A stretch of 64,000 nucleotides of DNA from Linnemannia elongata (Eukaryota > Mortierellomycota > Mortierellomycetes > Mortierellales > Mortierellaceae): NCBI GenBank assembly GCA_036320915.1, contig JAXBDG010000009.1:1240001-1304000 (forward strand), given 5' to 3'. How positions within the stretch are numbered: the first letter of the stretch is position 1; each line of letters begins with the position of its first letter. The notes under the pieces are model-generated. The model had not been told where the DNA came from and did not search any database. It saw nothing but the letters and a program-made list of their open reading frames with translations. Below are positions 36,170-47,313 of this stretch, one piece after another. A program made the position numbers and the translations under genes.

Positions 36170-39100
36170 TTAGATACCATCATCCGTTCCACTGGGCGAC
36201 CTCGTCATAGGGCTGGGTCGCTTGATGGTCTTTCCAAACAGTCGGTTCCTGATCGCTCTCGAGGCAAACACGGTCAGGTCGAAACCAGCCCAGTCAGAGT
36301 CCTGCAAATCCTTGAGGTCACCAACCGTCATAATATCCTGGTTCTTCAGCTTGGCGAGCCATTCGTTCGCCTTATCCGGTCCTCGGTGATATGCCATCGC
36401 CGTATCATGAACCAGCTCCTCGATAGGAGTATCCGCAGAGTAATCTAATGATAGAAAGACAATGTGGAGGCTACGTTAGCATGCAGAATCGAGTGAATAC
36501 TGTCGCAGCCTACCATTGAAAGTAAAAATGTACCTTTGGGAGGCAGCTCCATTTCGCCATTGTAATCCGGATTGGAGTTCCTGCGAGTGAGAGTCGATCC
36601 ACCAATGAGTGTCTGTGGGTTAGACGTATCCAGCGTCAAGGGGGCGACGGTGCCTTGTGAGGGATGCATGGGTGCCATGGGAGACGAGGGAGCGTGAAGT
36701 CCTGCAGAGTCCTTTTTGTCGTTTGATCCTGACAATTCACGCAATATCCGGTTGATATCGTGAGTGATGAACCTCTGGTACCGTTGAGGCAACACCTGTT
36801 CCTCAATCTAAACGCAGTACGAGTAAAAGGGGACAGGTGATAAGTATGGTTGGGTCATCACACTGCCAACAGGTTGACCAAAATTTTCTCGACACACGGA
36901 CCAGGATAACTCACCATCTCGTTTACGACTTCTTCAGCAGTGTCCGTATCGGCATTGAACTCAAACTTGACGGACAGCTTGTCCATACCCTTGAAAACAA
37001 CCTGGAGCGTGAGGTGGTTCTTGGCTTCATTCGTCGACAATACAACAACTTCAGGCTCCACTCCGAGGAAAGGATCCTCGATCGCCTCCTGAGCAGAGTA
37101 TCTAGCACAGCGGAGAACATGTTGATCGTTAGCATCTCTCGTTTATGGGAAGTTGGCGTCAACGGTGTTGAAGTAGAAAACAAAAGAATAGGATTTACCG
37201 TTCGTGCTCTGGGGCGATACAGTGGTTGATAAGGCTGAGGACTTCTGGATCAGTCACCTTGGCGAGACAGTCGGGTTTAAGTCCCTAAGCAGGTAAAAGT
37301 AGGATACATTCAATGTCGTGTGAGTCAGTCAGTCTTGGCTGTTTGAGGGCTGTGCAAAGGCTGGCTGTGCCATGACACAAAAAACCACTTTCGTGTATTG
37401 TGGGCTTACCTGTGTCACCTTCTTGAAGATCTGGGCCGCATTCTTGCATTCGTTGTAAGGGTATTCGCCTGTCACCATCTCCAGGAGGCACATGCCGAAG
37501 GCATAAATGTCGACCTTCTCGTTGTAGCCCTTTTCCTCGTACATCTCTGGTGCCATAAATTCGGGGGTGCCTATTGTCGACAAGGAAGAAAATGTTGAAA
37601 CCATATCAGATATGTTCATTACCTTAAGAGAAGGAAAGGCGGGCATATGTGTGAAGAGCCATGACTGTTTGTCGGGGGTCTTACCGATGACGGTGTACTT
37701 CTTGCCGATCTTCATCTTGGCGGTTCCCATGTCTCCGATCTTGACTTCGCCGTGCGCTCCATTGATAAAGATATTGTCGCATTTGATGTCACGGTGGATG
37801 ATTGGGGGGTCGTACGAGTGAAGATAGATGAGTCCCTTGAGAATCTGTCGACACCATCGTTTCACAACCTTGACGTTGGGCGTTTGTAGTTTGCGGATGT
37901 ACCTATCAATGCACCGAAAAAGAAAAGGCAGTGTGAGATGGTGCAATCATGGTCATGTTGAGCAATATTGCGGCTTGTCGCGTGCCTATGATTGTCGTTT
38001 TCGGGTTGAGCCAGCCCAATAAGGCTCGACCAAAAAAAAAAATAATTCAACTTACTCTCTCAGGGTGCCCGAGGTCATAAGCTCCGTGATGAAAATGAAC
38101 TCGGTGTTGCTGTACCAACAGTCGTGAAAGTTGATGATGTTTGGGTGGCGGACTCGTTTGAGAATTTCGATTTCCTGCGACAGCTCGGCGTATTCCTGCT
38201 TGGTGGTCTGGAAGCAGTTCCAGGCAACCTCATAGCCCTCCTCACGGTCGATACCCTTGTAGACAATTTTATAGGCGCCTTTGCCTAGTACAGAGTTCAG
38301 CTGAGAGGAAAAATGGCGAGAAAAATAAAGAAGTGAGAGCAAAAAGATTAGTGCATACTTTAATTTCATACGAAAAGTCTTAAAGGGCCATGTTGACGGT
38401 GTAAAACCACCTCATTGTGCAGTGTGCCTCCCCTTTCCCCCTTTTTGTGTTTTCCTCCCCTGTTGGCTTGTTATCGAACGTCCGCCGATCAAAGTGAGAG
38501 AGTCGAATGGCGATAGAAAACAAAACCTTTTTTTTTATTTTTCATGCCCCTCCAAAAGAAAAAGAAAAGTTATTTGTGTGAGGCATTTTTTTTGTTGGTG
38601 GCCAGTCTTCCAAGGGGAAACAAGGTGAGCCTTGAACGCCAAAGAAAATAAAAACTCCTCTTTTTTAATCGCGCAAACAATTAAGGCACATTGGGCTGCT
38701 GTCTGGATTCCTGGCAAAACAGCAAGTGTTTATCTCGTTCACCCACCGGCAATGAGATTGACACAGAGCAAGACGGAAAAAAAAAAAGGAAAAGTGAGGG
38801 AATATTGGACATGGCCATGGCCTTGTTCCTGGTAAAGTGTTTGTGTATAAAAACATCATAATCCCTCGAACCAAAACGTCCCTTTTTCAAACATTCTTAT
38901 TTCCTTTGACTTTCTCTCTTTTCCATTTGACCGACATAGCAATCGAGTACAGAGTGGACTCTGAACCAGAACCAGAACCAGAACCTGAAGTACACACCCA
39001 ACACCCAAGAACCAATCAAGCGAGACAGGACACAGAGGTTATGTCCATACCTTGGCGTATCGTCCATTGGGGCTGACTTCGACCACCTTTTCAGGATCAT

Positions 39101-39382
39101 GCTTGGAGTGGTCAATATACTCGGCTATGTATAAAGAAAAGAGAAAAAAACGACTTCAGGAACGGGCATAGGTTTACTTTTCCTGGACAGACAACAACAA
39201 CAACGTGAGGCAGCGGGAACAAGCAAGACGTCAAGCAAAACAAAGAAACTCCTGGACCACGAGTGAGTGAAGGGGCACGTACAGAATGAGGAGAAGGTGC
39301 GCTCGTGCTCCTCGTCGTGGTGATGGTCAGACCCTTCGGAGCCACTTTGAAAACCTCTGACGGACATGACTGGATCTGGCAT
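36170..39382 (-). CDS. WNK-family serine/threonine protein kinase
   Basis: Nine exons (39382-39283, 39124-39051, 38300-38056, 37902-37685, 37570-37410, 37284-37199, 37101-36915, 36807-36534, 36444-36170) join in frame to 539 aa. The kinase domain covers about 56-305. It has the defining WNK change: the usual beta-3 lysine is absent (VAWN, Asn86) and a lysine sits in the glycine loop (GKGAYK, Lys69). HRDIKCDN (176-183), GDMG at the DFG position (196-199) and [14 protein letters not shown] (from 213) match WNKs very closely. About 306-390 resemble the PF2/OSR-C-like domain that follows the kinase in WNKs. A helical SAM-like segment lies at about 472-515. WNKs sense osmotic or chloride changes in animals and act upstream of OSR1/SPAK kinases; the fungal role is inferred. 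The start is the first ATG of the first exon's frame; upstream coding exons cannot be excluded. Confidence 0.92.
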
Positions 39383-39830
39383 TGCTGATTCGAATGAGTT
39401 TGTGCGTTCAAAAGGGAGGAGGATGAGGGCGGATCTCTTTTCTTTGAAGTGCAGGTCCTTGTCTCGTCCTGTCGGTGTGAGAAGAGTATTAAAGAGTGTT
39501 GTTCTTGGAAAGAAGAAAACAAAAGGCGCAAAGAAGGCTTTGGGTGATTATATTATTTTTTTCCTTTATAGTATAGTAAGATCAAAGGTTGAGAGAACAC
39601 AATGATCAATTGGAATCTGGATTGGACTGAGAATCGATTGCTGAAGTAAAGTGAGCGACGAGAGCGTTGGTGTGGATGAGGAGTGAGAGAGGGTAGGAGG
39701 CGCAAATCATGGAGAATTGTTGTCGATATGTATAAAGGGTTGTTGCAGTTTAGCTGTTGAAAAAAGAATAAAAAAAAAAGTTGAACAAGAGGAAGGGGAA
39801 AGGAAAAGGAAGAGAGATAAAGAGGACAAG

Positions 39831-39861
<31 letters not shown>

Positions 39862-40395
39862 AGCACAATCGTCATTTCGTTCAGGGCACTGGAGGGTACA
39901 CACACACAAGATGGACAAACAGACAGACAGACGCAGAGAGACGCGCTTGAACCCCATCTCAATCTGAGCAAAAACATGCAGAAAAGAAGACTCTTTCCCA
40001 GGCACAAGGCACAGAATCAAGCAAAAAGAAGTAGAAGAATAAAACGCGCTCTGCCCTGCCCCAATTCACATGTGCCTGACCCTTTTCCATACAGCAAACA
40101 CACGATGGCCATATGCAGGCCCTTGCTCCTATCCGCACTCTCCTGTCAATTGCTTCTGTTCCTCTGTCTATCTCTCCTTCCCTTTATTCCTTTCTACCTC
40201 CTATTAGCATATCGGACATATCGTTTCCCTGTTTGTTTGTCCTTCTCTTTAGTTTATCACGGTGGCCTTTACCAGAGTCCGCCCGAACTGCAAAAGACTG
40301 TTTGTTACCTTGTTCTTTATTGTTTTCGACGACGACCGGTATTATTTTGATCATATTTGTTTCTAATCTCCTAGTGAGACAGGCAGAGTGATCAG
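39383..40395. other. WNK upstream region
   Basis: Leader and promoter of the WNK gene, with A- and GA-rich runs on the plus strand (A29 at 39831-39859). A plus-strand frame from ATG 40113 reaches a donor-like GTATTA at 40339 and could precede the exon candidate at 40396, but it is C/T-rich and weakly protein-like. Confidence 0.4.
39831..39859. repeat. A29 homopolymer
   Basis: Twenty-nine A in non-coding DNA between the divergent WNK and PR65 genes. Confidence 0.95.
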
Positions 40396-40556
40396 TGATG
40401 GTGCCTGTGATCATCTCACGACCAGGGGATAGAGGTGTTGGCGCCTGGATGGGGATCGACCTTCTGCTAACCGTCGATCTTCTTAAGGGTGGAAGAGAGG
40501 ATACCATCTTCCTTGAGGGTCCCAACTACCGTGGTCCGCCTTCTTATTATCAATAG
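40396..40556 (+). CDS. candidate terminal exon of an unrecognised small gene
   Basis: A 52-codon frame from ATG 40398 to TAG 40554-40556 has coding-like codon use (mostly C or T at third positions) and an ordinary protein composition, with words such as DRGVGAWMGIDLLLTV and EGPNYRGPPSYYQ. AATAAA follows 10 nt after the stop (40567-40572). An acceptor-like AG directly precedes the block (40394-40395), with a CTAAT branch-like word at about 40369. One possible upstream exon is 40113-40338, joined through a 57-nt intron to give 128 aa, but that exon looks weak. I do not recognise the family, and a pseudogene or repeat fragment is possible. Confidence 0.33.
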
Positions 40557-41679
40557 CAAACACCAAAATAAAGTAGTGATAATACTATACCGTCAGTATT
40601 CGTCTATTCTTGTGCTGCTATACGGATACTGAGAATTATCCATGGTGTATCTTCGTTTTGAGTGATAACGATACTCATCTTTAACAGAATCCTTTTCTCT
40701 TTTATCACTTGTTGAACGCGTCGTGATTTTCAAAGGCACATCGCGTGCTGAGACTTTCTTTTTTTTCTTTTTCTTTTCTATCATTCACTAGAAAGGATTC
40801 TACCATCTACCATTCATCACCCTCTCTAGGAACTGTGTGGCCTTTGTGCACATCTGGCGCGAGGCGGTTAATGCTCATAGGCGGACAAACGATGTTTAAG
40901 AAAGGATATTGAAAAAGGGACAAGATGAAAAAAAGGCGCATTCTTGGCGGTTGTCCCCTTCCCTCCTCAGTCCGTCTCAAAAATGCATCGACAAATGGCG
41001 TGTGTGAGTATGGATTGAGCGTTTTTTTCCCAGTCGCGGTACAGAATTGATGTGTCCTTCCATGCGTGATAATCCCGTCTCTTTACTTCACTCGCATACC
41101 ATCAGCAGACAAACAAATAAAATGCAGGATGTTCTTTGAGCGATAGTGTTCTTATAAACACATGCTATAAGGTATACACGTGGGAAAGGGTCCAGTTGGG
41201 CTCTTAGAGGGTAACAAACACGACGAAAGAGAAGTAAAAAGAGTAACTCTTTTTCACGGTACACTGTTTCTGCCCAAGGTTCCTGAAAGACTTTGGCAAA
41301 CGCCACCAATTTATCGAGGTGACGTATTAGGAGATAAGGTTAAAGCATTTTCTGGGTCACATTCGCGCTCGCCCTTTTTTTCTTTGTCGTTTGCTCGCAC
41401 GATATGCCACAGTGTGTGTGTCCCCTTTCAAAGGCCGAGCGAGGAAGAGGCCTAATCCCGCTGGCAGCGACCTTCTTTTTTTTCCTGGACTCGCGGCATC
41501 AACTCTTTTTCTCATATTTCTCCTTTCTCACCCTTTCACTCGTATTACTTCTATACACGTAACATCATCACTCTCGTCCCCTTCTTCTCGTCACTTCTTC
41601 ACTCTTACCATTCACCTCACTCTCTGCCTCCTTCTCCCCTTCCCCTTCCCCTGAACCCTCACACTCCTCTCTGCCCATA
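40557..41679. other. PR65 upstream region
   Basis: No gene seen. The last 180 nt before the PR65 start are strongly C/T-rich and probably form its leader. Confidence 0.5.
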
Positions 41680-44378
41680 ATGAACCCTGAGAGTGAAGAG
41701 CTTTACCCTATCGCTATCCTCATAGATGAGCTCAGACACGACGACGTCTCCCTCCGCCTCAATGCCATCAAGAGACTCAACACCATCGCCCTCGCCCTCG
41801 GACATCAGCGTACCCGCGAGGAGCTGATCCCTTTCCTCGACGGTAATCCTCACGGATCCACTCTAAAACAAAGAAAGAGCCAAAAATACAAGTGGTGCAT
41901 CCAACACCAGCCCCTACATCTCTCTCTCTGCTCACACGCAAACACATCCACTCCTTTCCCACCTTTTGAACTTATAATAGAATCCATCGATGATGAAGAT
42001 GAGGTTTTGCTCACCTTGGCCGGAGAACTTGGCGAATTCACAGAGTACATTGGCGGCCCCCAGTTTGCCCACATTCTGTTGCAGCCCCTGGAGAACTTGG
42101 CTGCTGTAGAGGAAACCATGGTTCGCGACAAGGTAATGAAGCTTCCAGGACCTCACGCTACCTCAACAACAGGGGGTCAGCATATATCGAGAGAACGATA
42201 AAAGAAGGAGGCGATGTATATTGACTTTCAACGACCATAACGCAGCGCCAAAGGCACACATACCTCTCGCATACCGCCCGCATCGATCCGTTTGTCTCAC
42301 GCGTCAAAAACCATACATCGCATATCTCTTTCTCTCTTACCCATTAACCCATCATAGGCGGTCGAGTCCCTGAACAAGATCTGTCCCCAATTGAGCCAGG
42401 CTCAGTTGGAGCAGTACTACATCCCCTTGCTCAAGCGCTTGACTCTTGGAGACTGGTTCACCAGCCGCACCTCTGCCACTGGGCTCTATGCCTGTGGTTA
42501 CCCCTTGGCCTCGCCAGCATCTCAGGAGGACATGCGCAAGTAAGAGCATGGATAAACAGGACGACCGACGATTCATAACCGGGACTTTTTATTTTGACAT
42601 GGAGACTGACCTATCTTCTAAAATATTTTCAATACTAACAGGTCATTCGGACAGCTCTGTGCAGATGACACTCCTATGGTTCGCCGTGCTGCTGCTACCC
42701 ACCTCGGCGTAAGATGGCGACCTTTTTTTTTATTCACGCGCAGTATTCGAACATGGATGAGGGGATGTCGAGGGGAACTATTGGAGAGTAGGCATTTATA
42801 CCAGATTCTTGCATTTGCTTATACAATTCATTTAGGGCTTCGCCAAGAAAGTTGGCAAGGAGCACCTTATCTCGGACATCATCCCATTGTTCAACAAGCT
42901 TGCGCAAGACGAGCAGGACTCTGTCCGTTTGCTGACAGTTACCGACCTCGTCGCCATTGCAGAGGAGCTTTCGCCAGAGGAGAGCAAGGCCTATTTCTTG
43001 CAGACCCTCAAGAGCATGGTTGCCGACAAGTCGTGGAGGGTTCGCTATATGATTGCCGATAACTTTGTCAAGGCAAGTGCATGGGATTCGAGCGGTCTGG
43101 ATATTGCGGCGTTTTTGATCATTGAATAGCAGGCGGAAGCACACCGTAACTAACAAACAACATCGTGTTCTTTGTATTCGTGTTCATAGTTAAGCAAGGC
43201 TGTTGGCGAAGAGTTCACGCGTGAGGATCTCGTTGTCGCGTTTGTCAGACTATTGAAAGATAACGAGGCTGAGGTTCGCACTGCCGCATCTGGACAGGTC
43301 CCTGGTACGATTACTTATTGTGCCTCCCAGGATGCGCTCTATTATAGCTACAATGACACGGGTTTATGTACATCCAGATCGCTCCCGTTAATTGTGGTTC
43401 TCATTTTGCTCGCACCATACTAGGTTTCTCTGAGTTGATCGACAAGGACACTATTTTGAACTACATTTTGCCTTGCGTGAGAGACTTGGTCACAGACACT
43501 TCCCAGCACGTCCGAGCCGCTCTTGCAATGCAGATCAGTGGATTGGCACCTATTCTCGGGAAGGAGGCAACAACTGAACACCTTTTGCCCCTCTTTTTGC
43601 AGTTGCTCAAGGACGAGTTCCCCGACGTGCGCTTGAACATTATTTCAAAGCTTGAGACTGTCAACAAGGTCATTGGCATCGAGCTTCTTTCGCAGTCGTT
43701 GTTGCCAGCTATTGTTGAGTTGGCCGAGGACAAGCAGTGGCGCGTGCGTTTGGCTATTATCGACTATATCCCCTTGTTGGCGACTCAGCTTGGTGTCGAG
43801 TTTTTCGACGAGAAGCTTGGAGCTCTTTGCATGTCATGGTTGGGCGACAGTGTCTTCTCAATCCGTGAGGCTGCCACAGTCAACCTTCGCAAGTTGACCG
43901 AGGTCTTTGGCGTCGACTGGGCCAAGCAGACCATCATCCCCAAGGTTCTTGCTATGGGAACCCACCCCAACTACCTGTACAGAATGACCACCATCTTTGC
44001 CATCACGGTACGTGCTTGCTCCTTCTTGTCTGTTTCCGGACTGGAACTCCTATCTGTAGGATTAAGTGTCAAGGCACCACACTAACAGTACATGTATGAT
44101 TATGATGTGAAAATTAGGCTATGGCACCGGCGGTGACCCCAGAAGTGATTCGCGACTACATTTTGCCAACGGTCACCAACCTGGTCTCGGACCCTATCCC
44201 CAATATCCGCTTCAACGTTGCAAAGTCGATAGAGGCGTTGATCCCTGTTTTGATGCAGAACCCCGACACGGTACCCCTGGTTGACCAGCAGCTCAAGCCA
44301 GCACTGGTCAAGCTCAGCGAGGACTCTGACAACGACGTCCGCTTTTTCTCTCAGAAGGCGCTCTTACCCGTGCAATAG
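41680..44378 (+). CDS. PP2A scaffold subunit A (PR65)
   Basis: Structural A subunit of protein phosphatase 2A, which holds the catalytic C and regulatory B subunits (yeast Tpd3, animal PPP2R1A). Eight exons, 41680-41842, 41981-42132, 42358-42539, 42642-42708, 42836-43072, 43190-43304, 43424-44007 and 44118-44378, join to 586 aa, close to the usual 589. The protein is a continuous array of HEAT repeats. Recognisable PR65 stretches include [12 protein letters not shown], the [15 protein letters not shown] repeat, [13 protein letters not shown] and [16 protein letters not shown]. Every junction keeps frame, but the fifth intron uses a GC donor (AAG|GCAAGT at 43073). The gene is divergent from WNK and convergent with the surface-protein gene. 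AATAAA at 44685-44690 is the likely poly(A) signal. Confidence 0.96.
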
Positions 44379-45156
44379 AGGTCTGGCGGGGTGATTGTTC
44401 TTTTATCTGTCGGCAGGGTGTCAGATGCGATGCGGCGGACCCGAGTTGGAGAGTTACACACACAGAAAAACAATAATAATTCCCAACAAACGAACGAAAA
44501 AAAAAAAATAGCAAAAACGTAGAAAGAACAAAAAAAAAACACACACACACACGAGAAGGGTATGGGTGGGGTGAGGCGGTAGGTTGATTAGAGAAGTGGG
44601 ACAGGTAGCAGATACACACCATTCTGTCTCTCGCTCCTTCTCTCTTCCCATGGGCACACAACAACAATACACAACACATGCAACAATAAATTTGATGTTA
44701 AATAATACTTTGTTATTATTAGGTGGGGTTCATGGTCTGGTATGTTTGTCATTAGGTATCTTTCTATTCTGAAGTTGGTGAACTTGCTTTTTTTTGTTGT
44801 GAAAAGGAGCGTTATCAAAAATGGGTAAGAGATAAGAAGGAGAGGAGGAGTGAGGATGATTATAGTATGGGGAGGGGGTCCATCATGCACTGGCTTACTC
44901 TCCAAGCCTTTTTTTTTTCTTTCTCGTCTTTGACAAGCCTCTCTTCTCAAACTGTGGGTAAACAATGCAAACGAAACGTGGTATAAAAAAACGACTAATG
45001 ACCAGGCGATAAGAAAAATGGACCCCAAGAATGAACAAAAGTTATATATATGCTGGAAAGAAGAAAAAAAAGTAGGAATCATATTATTTTCTCTTCAATT
45101 TTTTTTTCTTTTTTTTTTTTTTTTTTTTCTGGTAAAGAGTACAGGGCTCGGTTAGT
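44379..45156. other. convergent intergenic region, PR65 and surface-protein 3' ends
   Basis: 3' UTRs of both genes, with A-runs, CA microsatellite (about 44539-44552), AATAAA at 44685-44690 (plus) and a T-rich block at 45097-45130. No gene seen. Confidence 0.6.
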
Positions 45157-47313
45157 TTAGCGACCTCCAATGTGGGCAAGTGGAGGAGGAGGCGAGGAAG
45201 GCGTCATGCCATGGGCCGAGAACTGGCCGGAACGACGGGAATGCAAGCTATGCTGGGAGTTCTGGGATCGGGCCGAGGTCTGGCGGGACAGGTTAGCGCC
45301 AGTGCCAGCACCGGCTCCAACAATTGCGACTCCTGAAAGACCGCTGGGGCCATGAGGTCCAGGACCTCCAGCAGGGCCGGTGGTACCGGGGGCGTAGAAG
45401 CCTTGGGCGGCATCCTTCACCAAGGCCATGAAGGACTCATGACGGAAGGCTGTACGGGGAGCTTCGTCCATTTCTGGGTTAGGGCCAGTTGCCTCTTCGA
45501 CGGCGCGTTGGCGCTCACGACGGCGGTAGACTCCAAGGGCGACCAGACCTGCCAGAGCGACGGATCCGACGACGGCGCCGATGATGGTACCGATGGAAGA
45601 GCTGGAACTGCCGGACATGGAGCCGCCACCAGGGGCGGTGCTGAGACCGGAAGTGGGTTGAGCGCCGTTAGGGGAACCGTTGTTGCCGGAGGGGAGGTCC
45701 TGGACTGGGGAACCTGTGTTCTCGGTGGGGGGGACAACAGCAGGAGGGGAAGGTACAACAGGGGCATCAGTCGTCGTGGGCACGACTGGTGACGGAGGAG
45801 GGACCACAGGAGCGACCGTAGGGGCGGTGGTGTCTGTGGTAGTTGTGGTTGCGGGCTTGGGCTTGGGCTCGGGCTTGTTGGGCTTGGGCTTGTTGGGCTT
45901 GGGCTTGTTGGGCTTGGGCTTGTGGGGCTTGGGCTTGTGGGGTTTGCCGGGTTTGCCGGGCTTACCATGATCAGGCTTGCCGGGCTTACCATGATCGGGC
46001 TTGCCAGGCTTACCATGATCGGGCTTACCAGGCTTACCATGATCAGGCTTGCCAGGCTTATGAGTAGGCTTGGGATGATGATTTTCAGGCGCCGTCAAGT
46101 GCGCAGGACGACGGCGCTTAGGCTCATGCTTCAAATGAGGTTCTTTCGAAGAATGAGGAGGAACATCAGTCGTCTCCGAACGCGAAGGACCCGGACGTCC
46201 ACGAGGACGTTCGTGCTCACCGGGGGAATCACCCCGACGACGGAACTGGAGACCGCCCATACGCGCAAAGTTGTTGGTAATGTGATCTTCGATAATCTCA
46301 ATGTGGAGAGAGTCGGCAGCACGCTTGTGGTAGACAGGGGTGGGGTCATCGATGCTGTGCGGGTTTCTGTCAAAGGCGGGGACCTGGATTTGGTTTTGTT
46401 CCTCAGAGGACGAAGAGGAGGAGTCGGCGACGGCTATGTATTATGGGAACACGAAGAATACGATTGTGGCATGGTTAGTAAATTTGGTGTTCAATTGCAA
46501 AGATGCGGGACAGGTCCCGGATATAAGTCCTATTTGTGTTGTGCACACATCGATGTGTCGAATATCTATCATTCCTTGTCTGTGTATTTCCTGGGTCCTT
46601 CGCTCGCATGCTTTCCCTTCATCTCCTGCAAGGAAAAAATAACGCAGCAGCAGTTGCAGCACATGCAAAAAAAAATAATACTCAATTGACTTTTGGTATC
46701 TTCCCCTCGCTTCGCCTTTTCTACACTTTCTTTCGCATATGGCGCGAGGAAAATAAAAAGGTAAAGCAGAAAGCCTCCTTGAGGGCGACATGCGAAACAA
46801 CAAGCGCAACCCTTTTTCTACACGTTTGTATAAACTCCTGCTGCTCCTGTGACCATCCATCCCATTCCTCCTCCGACTGTTGAAACAGCTCGAGACAAAA
46901 TAATATAAAATGACCAAGGAGGGAGATTGAGTGGGATAACAGGAGGAAAAAAGATCAAAAAAAAAAAAAGGCAAAAGTACGAGCATGGGTATGCTCGTGT
47001 GCAATCGGGAATGTAATATAAAACGCGCCTCTCTCTCTCTTTCTCGCTTTCCCTCGGACAGCTTTGTCCGCTTACGAAGAAAAGGCATACAAAATCTGGG
47101 TTGTAGAGACCCTGAGAATGAACATATGCACTGTTCTGCATTTGCTTCCTCCTCCGTCCTGCATACTCCTGTAGACTACTACGCCTTTGTCGATTGTGTG
47201 CTGTGGTGCTGATAGTGTTCTTTGTTGCTAATGTTCTTTGAGAATGCTTTACCTGGGTGGACTGCAACCAGGCAGAACACGGCCGCAACCTGGAGTGCCC
47301 AAGAGATTCTCAT
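45157..47313 (-). CDS. single-pass cell-surface protein with Lys/Pro tandem repeats
   Basis: Two exons, 47313-47253 and 46433-45157, give 445 aa. The first exon encodes a signal peptide (MRISWALQVAAVFCLVAV); the 818-nt intron is the second longest in the window. The ectodomain begins with a Ser/acidic stretch and about 80 ordinary residues, then four copies of an 8-residue unit KPGKPDHG (45956-46056) and a KPKPN-type array, then a Thr/Pro/Val-rich stalk. A TM helix lies at about 299-320 (IGTIIGAVVGSVALAGLVAL) followed by RRRER and a 120-residue cytosolic tail rich in Gly, Ser and Pro. The architecture is that of fungal cell-wall stress sensors and mucin-like anchors; no WSC or other cysteine-rich domain is present, so function is only inferred. 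The gene is divergent from malic enzyme across 5.9 kb. Confidence 0.78.
45956..46056 (-). repeat. 24-nt coding tandem repeat (KPGKPDHG units)
   Basis: Four near-perfect 24-nt units on the minus strand, followed in the reading direction by shorter KPKPN (15-nt) units to about 45855. The low divergence between units suggests recent slippage or recombination. Confidence 0.85.

Noticed and set aside
45956..46056. CRISPR-like repeat array
   Set aside because: Direct tandem coding repeats without spacers in a eukaryotic gene.
45417..46689. Long open frames on both strands (207 and 255 codons) over the Lys/Pro-repeat gene
   Set aside because: Products of the GC-rich tandem repeat read in other frames; only the frame with signal peptide, stalk and TM helix is coherent.
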